Source: Gallionella sp. (lineage in GTDB: Bacteria; Pseudomonadota; Gammaproteobacteria; Burkholderiales; Gallionellaceae). From it: a stretch of DNA of 59,471 bases. The notes beneath the pieces are model-generated. The model did no database searches and had not been told where the DNA came from. It saw nothing but the letters and a program-made list of their open reading frames with translations. Position 1 is the first letter of the stretch; the number at the start of each line of letters is the position of its first letter. Positions 46,258 through 54,304 of this stretch are shown here, in pieces. The translations under genes and the position numbers were made by a program. The stretch spans positions 1 to 59,471 of the forward strand of contig JAQUAI010000017.1 in assembly GCA_028687335.1 (NCBI GenBank). Direction: 5' to 3'.

Positions 46258-46699
46258 GCTTTCGTTGCGTGTCCGCGCCATGCACTATTTGGCGCGGCGC
46301 GAGCATAGCCGCGCCGAACTGCGCAATCGCCTGTTGCCCCATGTGCGTGAAGGCGAAGATGTCGATGCGGTTCTGGATGAGCTAACCGCACGCAACTGGC
46401 TGTCCGACACGCGAGCCGCAGAGCAAATGCTCAGTCAACGCCGGTCACGTTTTGGGGTGCAACGTATCGTTCACGAGTTGCGCCAAAAAGGCATAGGCGA
46501 CGACCTCATCGCTGATGCACTACCGCAATTAAAAGAAACCGAACTTGATGCCGCACGCGAGGTGTGGCTCAAGAAATTCGGCACACTCCCGCAAGACCAG
46601 AAAGAAAAAGCCAAGCAAGCCCGCTTCTTGCAATCGCGCGGCTTTTCTCTCGGCACTATCCTCAATGTTTTACAGGCTGCAGACGAGTCTGATTTATGA
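46241..46699 (+). CDS. recX: Regulatory protein RecX
   Basis: 152 aa of three-helix RecX repeats: [20 protein letters not shown], then [20 protein letters not shown], the [16 protein letters not shown] repeat and a final [17 protein letters not shown]. RecX caps and inhibits RecA filaments. It starts inside the recA end (17-base overlap), so its synthesis depends on recA translation and it should share SOS control. Confidence 0.94.
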   Translation: MKPRSELSLRVRAMHYLARREHSRAELRNRLLPHVREGEDVDAVLDELTARNWLSDTRAAEQMLSQRRSRFGVQRIVHELRQKGIGDDLIADALPQLKETELDAAREVWLKKFGTLPQDQKEKAKQARFLQSRGFSLGTILNVLQAADESDL

Positions 46700-46788
46700 C
46701 GGCTTTTTGCTAACCCAGATAGGCTCAATTTTGTCACCAAAGAGTAGAATGCCTACGCAGCATTCGTTTTCATTCTGGAGGCCATCGT

Positions 46789-47955
46789 ATGCAAAAGACA
46801 CCAGCTGGGAAAGTTAAAGCAGGAACAGCAAAACAGGTCACAACAACACGGCGTAAGCCCGCAGTACGCGCTGCGGCTAAAGGAGATACGCCACCGACGT
46901 TGACTGAACGTGCCGTTCAGACATTTACAGTCAAACAGGCGATCAGCGCGGCGGAAGAATCCAAGCTCACAGCTGTTAAAGATATTATTGCTACGATCAA
47001 ACCGGGTGATGATGATGCTTTGAACAAGGCATTGACGGCCATTCTGGATGGCGCATCACCCGATGATGCGGCCATGTTGCGCAATGCGTTGCTGCAACGT
47101 CCCGATTTGGTTTCCAAACGATCCCAATATCCCGATGACGAGTTGTCGGGTGACTGGCGTGACGGTGGTTACCCCTACAAAAACCTGATGTCGCGCAAGA
47201 ATTACGAGCGGCAAAAATTCCAACTTCAAGTCGAACTACTCAAACTGCAAGCATGGGTTAAAGAAACCGGGCAAAAAGTTGTCATCCTGTTTGAGGGGCG
47301 TGATGCGGCGGGCAAGGGCGGCACAATCAAGCGTTTTATGGAGCATCTCAATCCTCGCGGTGCGCGAGTTGTCGCGCTGGAAAAACCTTCTGAGGTCGAG
47401 AGCGGTCAGTGGTACTTCCAGCGTTATGTGCAGCATCTGCCAACGGCTGGAGAGATCGTGCTGTTTGACCGTTCTTGGTACAACCGTGCTGGGGTTGAAA
47501 GGGTAATGGGATTTTGCAGCAATGATGAATACAACGAGTTTATGCGGCAAGCGCCCGAGTTTGAGCGCAACCTCGTGCGCAGCGGCGTGTATGTCATCAA
47601 ATTTTGGTTCTCTGTCGGGCGCAAGGAACAGCGTCGTCGTTTCAAGGAACGTGAAGTTCATCCGCTTAAGCACTGGAAGCTGTCACCCATTGATCTCGCC
47701 TCGCTGAATAAATGGGATGAGTACACCAAAGCCAAAGAAGCGATGTTTTTCTACACAGATACGGCAGATAGTCCGTGGACGGTGATCAAGTCGGATTGCA
47801 AAAAACGCGCACGGTTGAATGCGATGCGTTATATCCTGCACAAGCTGCCCTATGCCAATAAAGAATTGGGCAGAGTTGGTGTTATCGACCCGCTGCTGGT
47901 AGGCCGCGCACATGTCGTATACGAGCGCGGCGAGAAAGAGTCAGCTATTCTTTAA
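46789..47955 (+). CDS. ppk2: Polyphosphate kinase 2
   Basis: 388 aa. The Lys/Ala/Thr-rich N-terminal extension (about 1–110) precedes a PPK2 catalytic domain. Walker A EGRDAAGKGG is at about 169–178, the Walker B-like FDRSWYNRAGVERVMGFC begins near 225, and the lid has RFKEREVHPLKHWKLSP. These are hallmarks of class I PPK2, which uses polyphosphate to phosphorylate nucleoside diphosphates (or runs in reverse). GGAGG precedes the ATG. Together with the pst operon it points to active phosphate storage, though the two loci are far apart. Confidence 0.94.
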   Translation: MQKTPAGKVKAGTAKQVTTTRRKPAVRAAAKGDTPPTLTERAVQTFTVKQAISAAEESKLTAVKDIIATIKPGDDDALNKALTAILDGASPDDAAMLRNALLQRPDLVSKRSQYPDDELSGDWRDGGYPYKNLMSRKNYERQKFQLQVELLKLQAWVKETGQKVVILFEGRDAAGKGGTIKRFMEHLNPRGARVVALEKPSEVESGQWYFQRYVQHLPTAGEIVLFDRSWYNRAGVERVMGFCSNDEYNEFMRQAPEFERNLVRSGVYVIKFWFSVGRKEQRRRFKEREVHPLKHWKLSPIDLASLNKWDEYTKAKEAMFFYTDTADSPWTVIKSDCKKRARLNAMRYILHKLPYANKELGRVGVIDPLLVGRAHVVYERGEKESAIL

Positions 47956-48007
47956 AGAAAAACGATAATCAGACGATATTCCACGAACACTCTGGGAGCG
48001 TAGCAAG

Positions 48008-48856
48008 ATGACAGAACAAATGCAAAGCTTGGGACAGTGGGTGGCTTTCCTCAGCAAGGCCGAATTGCCAGTACTTAAGCAGACGGCGCGCGAGTTGACT
48101 GCCTTGCGCGAGGATGACACTCACTTGAGTGCGCACGCCGTGTCGCAAATCATCGCGCGCGATCCGATGATGACAGTCAAATTACTGCGCTACCTGCAAA
48201 CACACAAACGCAAAGCGCAGACAGCCGAAGTCGTGCAGGTCGAACAGGCATTGCTGATGATCGGTCTGGGTACATTTTTCAACCATGTTCCCTATCAACC
48301 CCTGGTGGAGGAAGCACTCAAATCCCACTTACCTGCATTACCACCCCTATTGCGTGTTGTTTCGCGCTCTCACCGCGCCTCTGAATACGCTAAAGAATGG
48401 GCAGTTGAATTGCGCGATATGCATTTCGAAGAAGTCCGTATTGCCGCGCTATTACATGATATTGCCGACATTCTGATGTGGGCGTTTGCGCCCGATGCCA
48501 TGCTTAAAATACGCGCCATGCAGCAAGAAGATAAGTCCTTGCGCAGTCGCGCGGTGCAAGAGCAAGTGCTAGGGTTTGCCTTGCGCGACCTACAGCAACG
48601 TTTGGCGGAAGAGTGGGGCTTGCCTGAACTGCTGATGATGCTGATGGATGATGCCAACCACTCCAAACTGCGGGTGCGCAACGTTGTACTGGCGGTAAAT
48701 CTTGCCCGTCACTCGGCAAACGGATGGAATGATGCGGCCTTGCCCGATGATTACCGCGACATCGGCGAATTACTGCGTATTACCGCTGTCGAAGCTATGG
48801 TCCGAATTGTGCCTGACGAGGCAGACTCGGTTTGCGATATCAATAAGCCGCACTAG
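48008..48856 (+). CDS. HDOD-domain protein
   Basis: 282 aa HDOD domain (about 20–225), a non-catalytic relative of HD phosphohydrolases used in bacterial signalling. Visible are SQIIARDPMMTVKLLRYLQTH, the helix turn VEQALLMIGLGTFFNHV, SRSHRASEYAKEWA and IAALLHDIADILMWAFAP, in which an HD pair survives (LLHDIAD). No GGDEF, EAL or receiver domain is attached. It lies five bases before the bacteriohemerythrin gene, so the two are surely co-expressed and probably act in one response. Confidence 0.88.
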   Translation: MTEQMQSLGQWVAFLSKAELPVLKQTARELTALREDDTHLSAHAVSQIIARDPMMTVKLLRYLQTHKRKAQTAEVVQVEQALLMIGLGTFFNHVPYQPLVEEALKSHLPALPPLLRVVSRSHRASEYAKEWAVELRDMHFEEVRIAALLHDIADILMWAFAPDAMLKIRAMQQEDKSLRSRAVQEQVLGFALRDLQQRLAEEWGLPELLMMLMDDANHSKLRVRNVVLAVNLARHSANGWNDAALPDDYRDIGELLRITAVEAMVRIVPDEADSVCDINKPH

Positions 48857-48861
48857 ACATC

Positions 48862-49299
48862 ATGTATATCCACTGGGATGACAAGCTGCGCATCGGTAAC
48901 GACCTCATTGATGATGAGCATCGCTTGATGGTGATGCTATGCAAAAAACTCGACTGTGCTATTCGTGAAAACGTGCCAAAAAATCAACTCGTTCGCACCG
49001 TACTCGAGATGAAAAAATTCACCGAATTTCACTTCGTCAGTGAAGAAAATCTCATGCTTGAAATCGGTTATCCGGGTTACGCCATGCACGAGCAAATACA
49101 CTCGCAGCTGCTACAACAGTTGGATGCTGTTGCCGGTCGCATCAATCACGGCATCGCTGACCCGCAGGAAACGCTGGAGTTTATTTGGCAATGGCTAGGC
49201 AATCACATTGAACATGAAGATATGAAAATCGGTGTTTATCTCGACGAACACCGTCGCGCATCAATCAGCCAAGAAGCGTATCGCAATATCTATCCTTGA
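48862..49299 (+). CDS. Bacteriohemerythrin
   Basis: 145 aa four-helix bundle with all seven diiron ligands in place: His20, His57, Glu61, His76, His80, His115 and Asp120 (DDEH, EFHFVSEE, MHEQIH, NHIEHED). It binds O2 reversibly, and in some bacteria NO, serving as oxygen store or sensor. It follows the HDOD gene by five bases. In a micro-oxic organism such a pair suits oxygen-linked signalling. A 26-base gap separates it from the convergent barrel gene. Confidence 0.92.
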   Translation: MYIHWDDKLRIGNDLIDDEHRLMVMLCKKLDCAIRENVPKNQLVRTVLEMKKFTEFHFVSEENLMLEIGYPGYAMHEQIHSQLLQQLDAVAGRINHGIADPQETLEFIWQWLGNHIEHEDMKIGVYLDEHRRASISQEAYRNIYP

Positions 49300-49325
49300 A
49301 CACTCTCCAATACTGCGGTTGACTA

Positions 49326-50645
49326 TCAGAAAGCGTGTTTAAGACTAAACGTGCATAGCCATGATGAATCGCCTCCTTGGCTGGAGAACAATACCCCCCC
49401 GTTAAGCACAGTCTGCTTATCGATTCTGTGATCAAGCTCTACTCCTGTACGTCCCCAGCTTTGGTTTGTTCTTGGAGTATTGACGGAAAATTGCCTGGCT
49501 AATACCTCTCCCGAAATAAGGCCACCGTTGTTGCTACGGTAGGCTATTTCCATGGGAAAGCGTAGATCCGTTTGTTCAGATAGTTTGGATAAAAGCGTCA
49601 CACCGCCGCGCAACTCATCCGACGTTTGTTTTTGAGATGTGTAAGTGACGGGGAACGTCCCGCCGATCTCGGTATAACCGTTCAGTCGACTTTCACCGTG
49701 CGTGTAGGAAAAATAAGGGGAAGCTTCAAACTGACCCAGAGTAGCGACGTTATGCCAGTCACTGCGCAAACGCATTGCCCACGCAGAACCATTTGTATGG
49801 CCGATAGAAAGATTTGCAACCGCGCCTACCATATAGCCGCGCGAAATCATTGCACGGTTAGAGCCAAGGTAAACCGTTGTACTTCCCGACCAATTCGAAT
49901 TCATTGGTTGATAGGCACCCTCCAGCACTAGATAGTTTGCGTCCAACTTGCCACTACCGCCAACAGGCATGCCCTGCCGTGCCTGATTAATGCCAGTGCC
50001 AACACCGAGACGCAAGCTTGGTGTCATGTCTTTATAGATACCGAGTTCGCCAATCGAAGCATTGCTGTTATTTGGATCATGGCGAGCAACGTCTCCTGTG
50101 ACCCAAACGCCAGTCCCCGTTTGGGTAAGGCCATTATCCAGCAAGGTGCGATGGTGTGAGCCAAATAGGACGAAGTTAAGACCTGAGCTGATTAGTGAGT
50201 TGACGGAGGCGAGCTGTTCGGTGGGTAATAAAATGATACTTTGGGATGGAGGCGAGCTTGGATTGAAAGCCGGATTGATGCTGCCCGTATTGGCAATGAT
50301 GCCAATATTCACAATGTCGCTTGTTGATCCGGTTAAGCCAATTGAGCCAGCATTACTAATCGTTAAATTTCCACCTGAATTAGAAATTGTGCCGATACTA
50401 ATATTCCCGCCTGATGAGTTTATTAATCCACCAGCTATGGCGACATTACCTACCAGATGGCTGGCAGAGATGTTTGCTCCACTTAGATTGGCGAGGGTGG
50501 GCGAGGTAGTGGTGATACTTCCTCCTGTGATATAGGGAGTCGTAGCGGCTGTGGCATTTGTCGAGATTAATAAAGCGGAAAATATAATCGTGCGGAGTAC
50601 GGTGCGACTGATAATTGATAATTGACTATGAGAATGCTGATTCAT
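49326..50645 (-). CDS. Autotransporter-like outer-membrane beta-barrel protein
   Basis: 439 aa from the ATG at 50645 (a further in-frame ATG lies at 50696). A signal peptide (about 10–34, ending NATAA) is followed by a short Gly/Ser/Asn/Thr-rich passenger (about 35–130) with ISNSGGNLTISNAGS-like repeats. The rest (about 150–439) is amphipathic strands with aromatic ends and a C-terminal Phe (CTFSLKHAF), the outer-membrane sorting signal. The passenger is too short for a classic adhesin. The coding sequence is lower in GC than its neighbours. I recognise no named family. Convergent with the hemerythrin gene. Confidence 0.75.
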   Translation of the reverse strand: MNQHSHSQLSIISRTVLRTIIFSALLISTNATAATTPYITGGSITTTSPTLANLSGANISASHLVGNVAIAGGLINSSGGNISIGTISNSGGNLTISNAGSIGLTGSTSDIVNIGIIANTGSINPAFNPSSPPSQSIILLPTEQLASVNSLISSGLNFVLFGSHHRTLLDNGLTQTGTGVWVTGDVARHDPNNSNASIGELGIYKDMTPSLRLGVGTGINQARQGMPVGGSGKLDANYLVLEGAYQPMNSNWSGSTTVYLGSNRAMISRGYMVGAVANLSIGHTNGSAWAMRLRSDWHNVATLGQFEASPYFSYTHGESRLNGYTEIGGTFPVTYTSQKQTSDELRGGVTLLSKLSEQTDLRFPMEIAYRSNNGGLISGEVLARQFSVNTPRTNQSWGRTGVELDHRIDKQTVLNGGVLFSSQGGDSSWLCTFSLKHAF

Positions 50646-50773
50646 GAATAATTTTCTTTGCAATGAAGGTGGGTCACTTGGGTGCGATTTTTTCATGCCT
50701 ATGCCGTAAAGTACATAGACCGAAATGCATATGCATTTACAGTTAGAGACAATTCGACGGGAATGCTATAGAC

Positions 50774-51718
50774 CTATTTTTCTGTCTTCAAAAACGTTTC
50801 AATTTGACGGCTAATTTGATCTGTTAATGACGATGCCAAACAATCCAACTCGATGCTGTCCGGCATTGACCTCAACCAAGTGAGCTGGCGTTTAGCCAGT
50901 TGGCGTGTGGCGGCGATGCTTTTCTCGGATAGCTCTGTTTTTGAAATCTCACCTTCCATGAATTCCCACGCTTGGCGATAGCCAACGCAGCGCATCGAAG
51001 TCATGTCGCGATGCAAGTCGTACTTGTCGCGCAGGCCACGTAATTCGTCCACCAATCCATCTTTCAGCATCTCCGCGAATCGCACCGCGATGCGCTGGTG
51101 TAGTACCGCGCGGTCGGAGGGGATGAGGGCGATGGGCGTGATGGCGTAGGGCAGGGGATCTTGCTCCTGATGTTTGATGAGCTCCGACATCGGCTTACCT
51201 GATACTAGGAATATCTCCATCGCTCGTTGCACACGCTGCGTGTCGGTGGAATGCAAACGTGCTGCCGTCTCCGCATCCACCTTTGCTAGCTTGGCGTGCA
51301 GATGTTCGATGCCGTGTTGTGCGATCTCCGCATCCAGTTGTTCGCGCAACGCGGCATCCGCCTGTGGCAAAGGGCTCAACCCTTCGCGCAATGCTTTGAA
51401 ATACAACATCGTGCCGCCCACCAGCAGCGGTATCTTGCCGCGCGCTGTGATGTCCGCCATCAAGCGCAAAGCATCGTGGCGGAATGCGGCAGCGGAATAC
51501 GCTTCGGTCGGGTCGATGATGTCTATGAGGTGGTGTGGTGCGCGTGCGAGCGTGGCGGCATCTGGTTTGGCCGTGCCAATGTCCATATCGCGGAACACCA
51601 GCGCGGAATCAACACTGATGAGTTCCACAGGCATGCGTTGCACCAGTTCGACAGCCACGCCCGTCTTGCCGCTGGCAGTGGGTCCCATGAGGAAGATAGC
51701 GGGGGGGAGCTTATTCAT
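50774..51718 (-). CDS. miaA: tRNA dimethylallyltransferase
   Basis: 314 aa. The P-loop GPTASGKT is at 12–19, then ISVDSALVFRDMDIGTAKPD, the DMAPP/tRNA segment GGTMLYFKALREGLSPLP, and the C-terminal MRCVGYRQAWEFMEG and TRQLAKRQLTWLRS, which grip the tRNA. It adds a dimethylallyl group to A37 of UNN-reading tRNAs. It overlaps the upstream MFS gene by four bases. In many proteobacteria miaA directly follows mutL; here two unrelated genes separate them. Confidence 0.97.
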   Translation of the reverse strand: MNKLPPAIFLMGPTASGKTGVAVELVQRMPVELISVDSALVFRDMDIGTAKPDAATLARAPHHLIDIIDPTEAYSAAAFRHDALRLMADITARGKIPLLVGGTMLYFKALREGLSPLPQADAALREQLDAEIAQHGIEHLHAKLAKVDAETAARLHSTDTQRVQRAMEIFLVSGKPMSELIKHQEQDPLPYAITPIALIPSDRAVLHQRIAVRFAEMLKDGLVDELRGLRDKYDLHRDMTSMRCVGYRQAWEFMEGEISKTELSEKSIAATRQLAKRQLTWLRSMPDSIELDCLASSLTDQISRQIETFLKTEK

Positions 51719-52998
51719 TCCAAATCCTCATCGCGTGTCTCATGCAACATCAACACCGCCATCACGCTGATCGCCGCCGCGACGGAGATATAGCCGCCCA
51801 CCCATGCCAAGCCGCCCATCAACACCAGCTTTTGCGCGATGAAGGGGGCGAGCGATGCGCCGAGGATACCGCCCAAGTTGTAAGCCGCACCCGCGCCTGT
51901 GTAGCGCACGGCGGTGGGGAAGAGTTCTGGTAGCAACGCCCCCATCGGCGCGAAGGTCGCACCCATCAAGAATAGTTCGAGCGAGAGGAAGGCCGTGATG
52001 AGTACAGGTGAACCGCTGCCCAACATCGGCTCCATCAAAAAGCCCGATAGCAGTGCCGCGCTACCCGCCACGATCAATACCGGGCGACGACCGAAACGGT
52101 CACCCGCCCAAGCAGACAGTGGCGTGGCCGCCGCCATGAATAACACCGCGACACACAACATCTGAAGAAACTCGGGGCGCGGAATGTGTAGCGTGCTCAC
52201 GCCGTAACTCAACGAGAACACAGTAGAGATATAGAACAGTGCGTAACACACCACCATCACCAATGCGCCCAATACCAATGGCTTTGCATGGCGGGTAAAG
52301 ACGAGCGACATCGGAAGTTTCACGCGTTGTTGTGTCTGCATGGCATGGGCGAACACTGGCGTCTCCGTCAATTTCAGCCGCACATAAAGCCCCACCATCA
52401 CCAGCAATGCACTGGCGAGGAAGGGGATGCGCCAACCCCATTCGCGGAATTCAGCATCGTCCAGCCATTGCGACAGCAACAAAAAACTACCCACCGCGAA
52501 CAAGAAACCGATAGGTGGGCCCAACTGCGGGAACATGCCGAACCAACCACGCCGACCTTTGGGTGCATGCTCCGCCGCCAGCAAAGCCGCACCGCCCCAT
52601 TCACCGCCGAGGCCGATGCCCTGCCCGAAACGCAGCAGACACAGCAACGCAGGGGCTAGCCAGCCCACCATCTCGTAACTGGGTAACAAGCCGATCAACA
52701 TCGTAGAGATACCCATCACCAGCAACGAGGCTACCAGCGTCGTCTTGCGTCCGATGCGGTCACCGAAATGGCCGAACAAGAATGCGCCAAAGGGGCGCGC
52801 CACAAAGGCGATGCCAAAAGTGAGGAAGGCGTTCAGGGCCTGCGCAGTCGGGTCGCTGTTGGGAAAAAAGATCGGTCCGATCACCATCGCCACCGCGAGG
52901 CCATAGATGTAGAAATCGTAGAACTCGATAGCGGTGCCGATGAAGGAGGCGAAGGCGATGCGCGAAACGAAAATAGTATGCTTCGAGGTACTTTTCAT
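51715..52998 (-). CDS. MFS transporter, metabolite:H+ symporter type
   Basis: 427 aa with twelve helices. Family signatures of the MHS group (ProP, ShiA, KgtP) are visible: FIGTAIEFYDFYIYGLA near the start, FGHFGDRIGRKTTL (loop 2–3), and RFGQGIGLGGEWGGAALLAAEHAPKGRRG as RFGQGIGLGGEWGGA. Such proteins import organic acids, osmolytes or aromatic acids; the substrate is unclear. The start overlaps the stop of the lipoprotein gene (ATGA) and its end overlaps miaA, so three genes run as one transcript. The coding strand is strongly G/T-rich, unlike mutL upstream. Confidence 0.88.
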   Translation of the reverse strand: MKSTSKHTIFVSRIAFASFIGTAIEFYDFYIYGLAVAMVIGPIFFPNSDPTAQALNAFLTFGIAFVARPFGAFLFGHFGDRIGRKTTLVASLLVMGISTMLIGLLPSYEMVGWLAPALLCLLRFGQGIGLGGEWGGAALLAAEHAPKGRRGWFGMFPQLGPPIGFLFAVGSFLLLSQWLDDAEFREWGWRIPFLASALLVMVGLYVRLKLTETPVFAHAMQTQQRVKLPMSLVFTRHAKPLVLGALVMVVCYALFYISTVFSLSYGVSTLHIPRPEFLQMLCVAVLFMAAATPLSAWAGDRFGRRPVLIVAGSAALLSGFLMEPMLGSGSPVLITAFLSLELFLMGATFAPMGALLPELFPTAVRYTGAGAAYNLGGILGASLAPFIAQKLVLMGGLAWVGGYISVAAAISVMAVLMLHETRDEDLE

Positions 52999-54251
52999 TG
53001 AATTGTCGGAGCAGAATTACCTGCTGGGGCTTCCTGTTGTTCTTGTAGCGGAACCCTGTATATCTGCTGCTTTGTTAAAATATCACTTTCATTTTTACCT
53101 CCGTCAACAAGAATAATTTCAAGCCCATTGTTGATCACCTTTACATCCCATAAATCGCAGTAATTTTTACAGATATCTTCTGTGTCAGGCAGACTTACCT
53201 TTAGAGCTTGTTGCAATACTCCTAAATTCGTGAAGCGATAAATGTGAAGGTTCGTGCCGGTTTGTTGAACAATTGCGTATATTTCTTTGTCATTACAAAC
53301 AAGTCGATTCATCAAGGCTCCATTAAATGGTAGTTGCACATGACGGGGGATTGCATCCTTATTGGTGAGAATGAACTGATACCCATTAAGACTACTGTTT
53401 TCCGTATTTCCAACTTTTTGGAATTTATACATAGGTTCAAGTTGCTCAACCAAGTCTTTGCACTCGAAACCTACCAATCCTCCTTCCATACGAATTCCCT
53501 GTTTGGGATAGCGCTCATTATTGGTGAGTTTCTTGGGAGTTGAAATGACGTTTTCCAGAGTAGCCTGAATTGTTGGTGCATTATTTATTGCATCGGCAAT
53601 GTGTACACGAGCTGCTTCAGTAACAGGGTTGGAGGGCGGTTGTATTGAAGCGCATGAATCTTGAGACCCAAGAGTGCTGAAATATTTTATTAAGGCACCT
53701 AGCTTAGTGTTTTGTTTTTGGGGGCCAATACTATCTGCATCAATTTTTTCTTTTAGCTTATTGGTAATAACGCCTGTTGATTGATATTCCGGCCAACGCG
53801 CTAGTTCATCTGCGCCGCCCTGCAATAAATTCACAGCCATACCATCGGGAAGTTCTTGAATTGGCATGCGAGTCCATTGGTTTTGACTGTACCTAAAAGC
53901 AACTAACCCTTCTTGTGGATAGTCGTATTCTTGGCAGGGACCATATCTAAATACAGGCATAACAACCACAGGGTCAGAGCCGACAAAATCCAAAACCTGA
54001 GGGGTGTAGTCGATCCTCCATTTGTGGTTATCTTCCCAAGTGACAAGATCGCCACCACTTTTAAACGAAATTGATTGATGTGATATCGGATGACCACTTG
54101 ATTCTGTCCGGGTGACCAACAAAGTACGTCCATCTTGCAAGAGAACTTCTTCATTCCATGTTGGCTGTGAATTACTTTTGGAGCAGGCTGAAAGGCAGCA
54201 AGCAAAACATGCAGCTATTAGTATTGCTTTATGTGAGTAAATCGATTTCAT
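52995..54251 (-). CDS. Lipoprotein of unknown function
   Basis: 418 aa. A signal peptide with lipobox LSAC (lipidated Cys23) is followed by a Ser/Asn-rich stretch. The rest is predicted beta-rich with no domain I recognise; QPTWNEEVLLQDGRTLLVTR and KWRIDYTPQVLDFVG near residues 30–100 resemble the openings of other uncharacterised bacterial lipoproteins. Six or more cysteines occur after the lipid Cys (for example CQEYDY, DSCASI, CKDL, CNDKE, ICKNYCDLW), enough for several disulfides in the periplasm. It is lower in GC than mutL and the MFS gene. Its stop overlaps the MFS start by four bases, which is odd for an apparent accessory gene. Confidence 0.7.
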   Translation of the reverse strand: MKSIYSHKAILIAACFACCLSACSKSNSQPTWNEEVLLQDGRTLLVTRTESSGHPISHQSISFKSGGDLVTWEDNHKWRIDYTPQVLDFVGSDPVVVMPVFRYGPCQEYDYPQEGLVAFRYSQNQWTRMPIQELPDGMAVNLLQGGADELARWPEYQSTGVITNKLKEKIDADSIGPQKQNTKLGALIKYFSTLGSQDSCASIQPPSNPVTEAARVHIADAINNAPTIQATLENVISTPKKLTNNERYPKQGIRMEGGLVGFECKDLVEQLEPMYKFQKVGNTENSSLNGYQFILTNKDAIPRHVQLPFNGALMNRLVCNDKEIYAIVQQTGTNLHIYRFTNLGVLQQALKVSLPDTEDICKNYCDLWDVKVINNGLEIILVDGGKNESDILTKQQIYRVPLQEQQEAPAGNSAPTIQ

Positions 54252-54304
54252 ATTGACCTCGTCAGTGAATGGCTATAGCTGGGATAGCTGTGTTTCTTAA
54301 CTCC

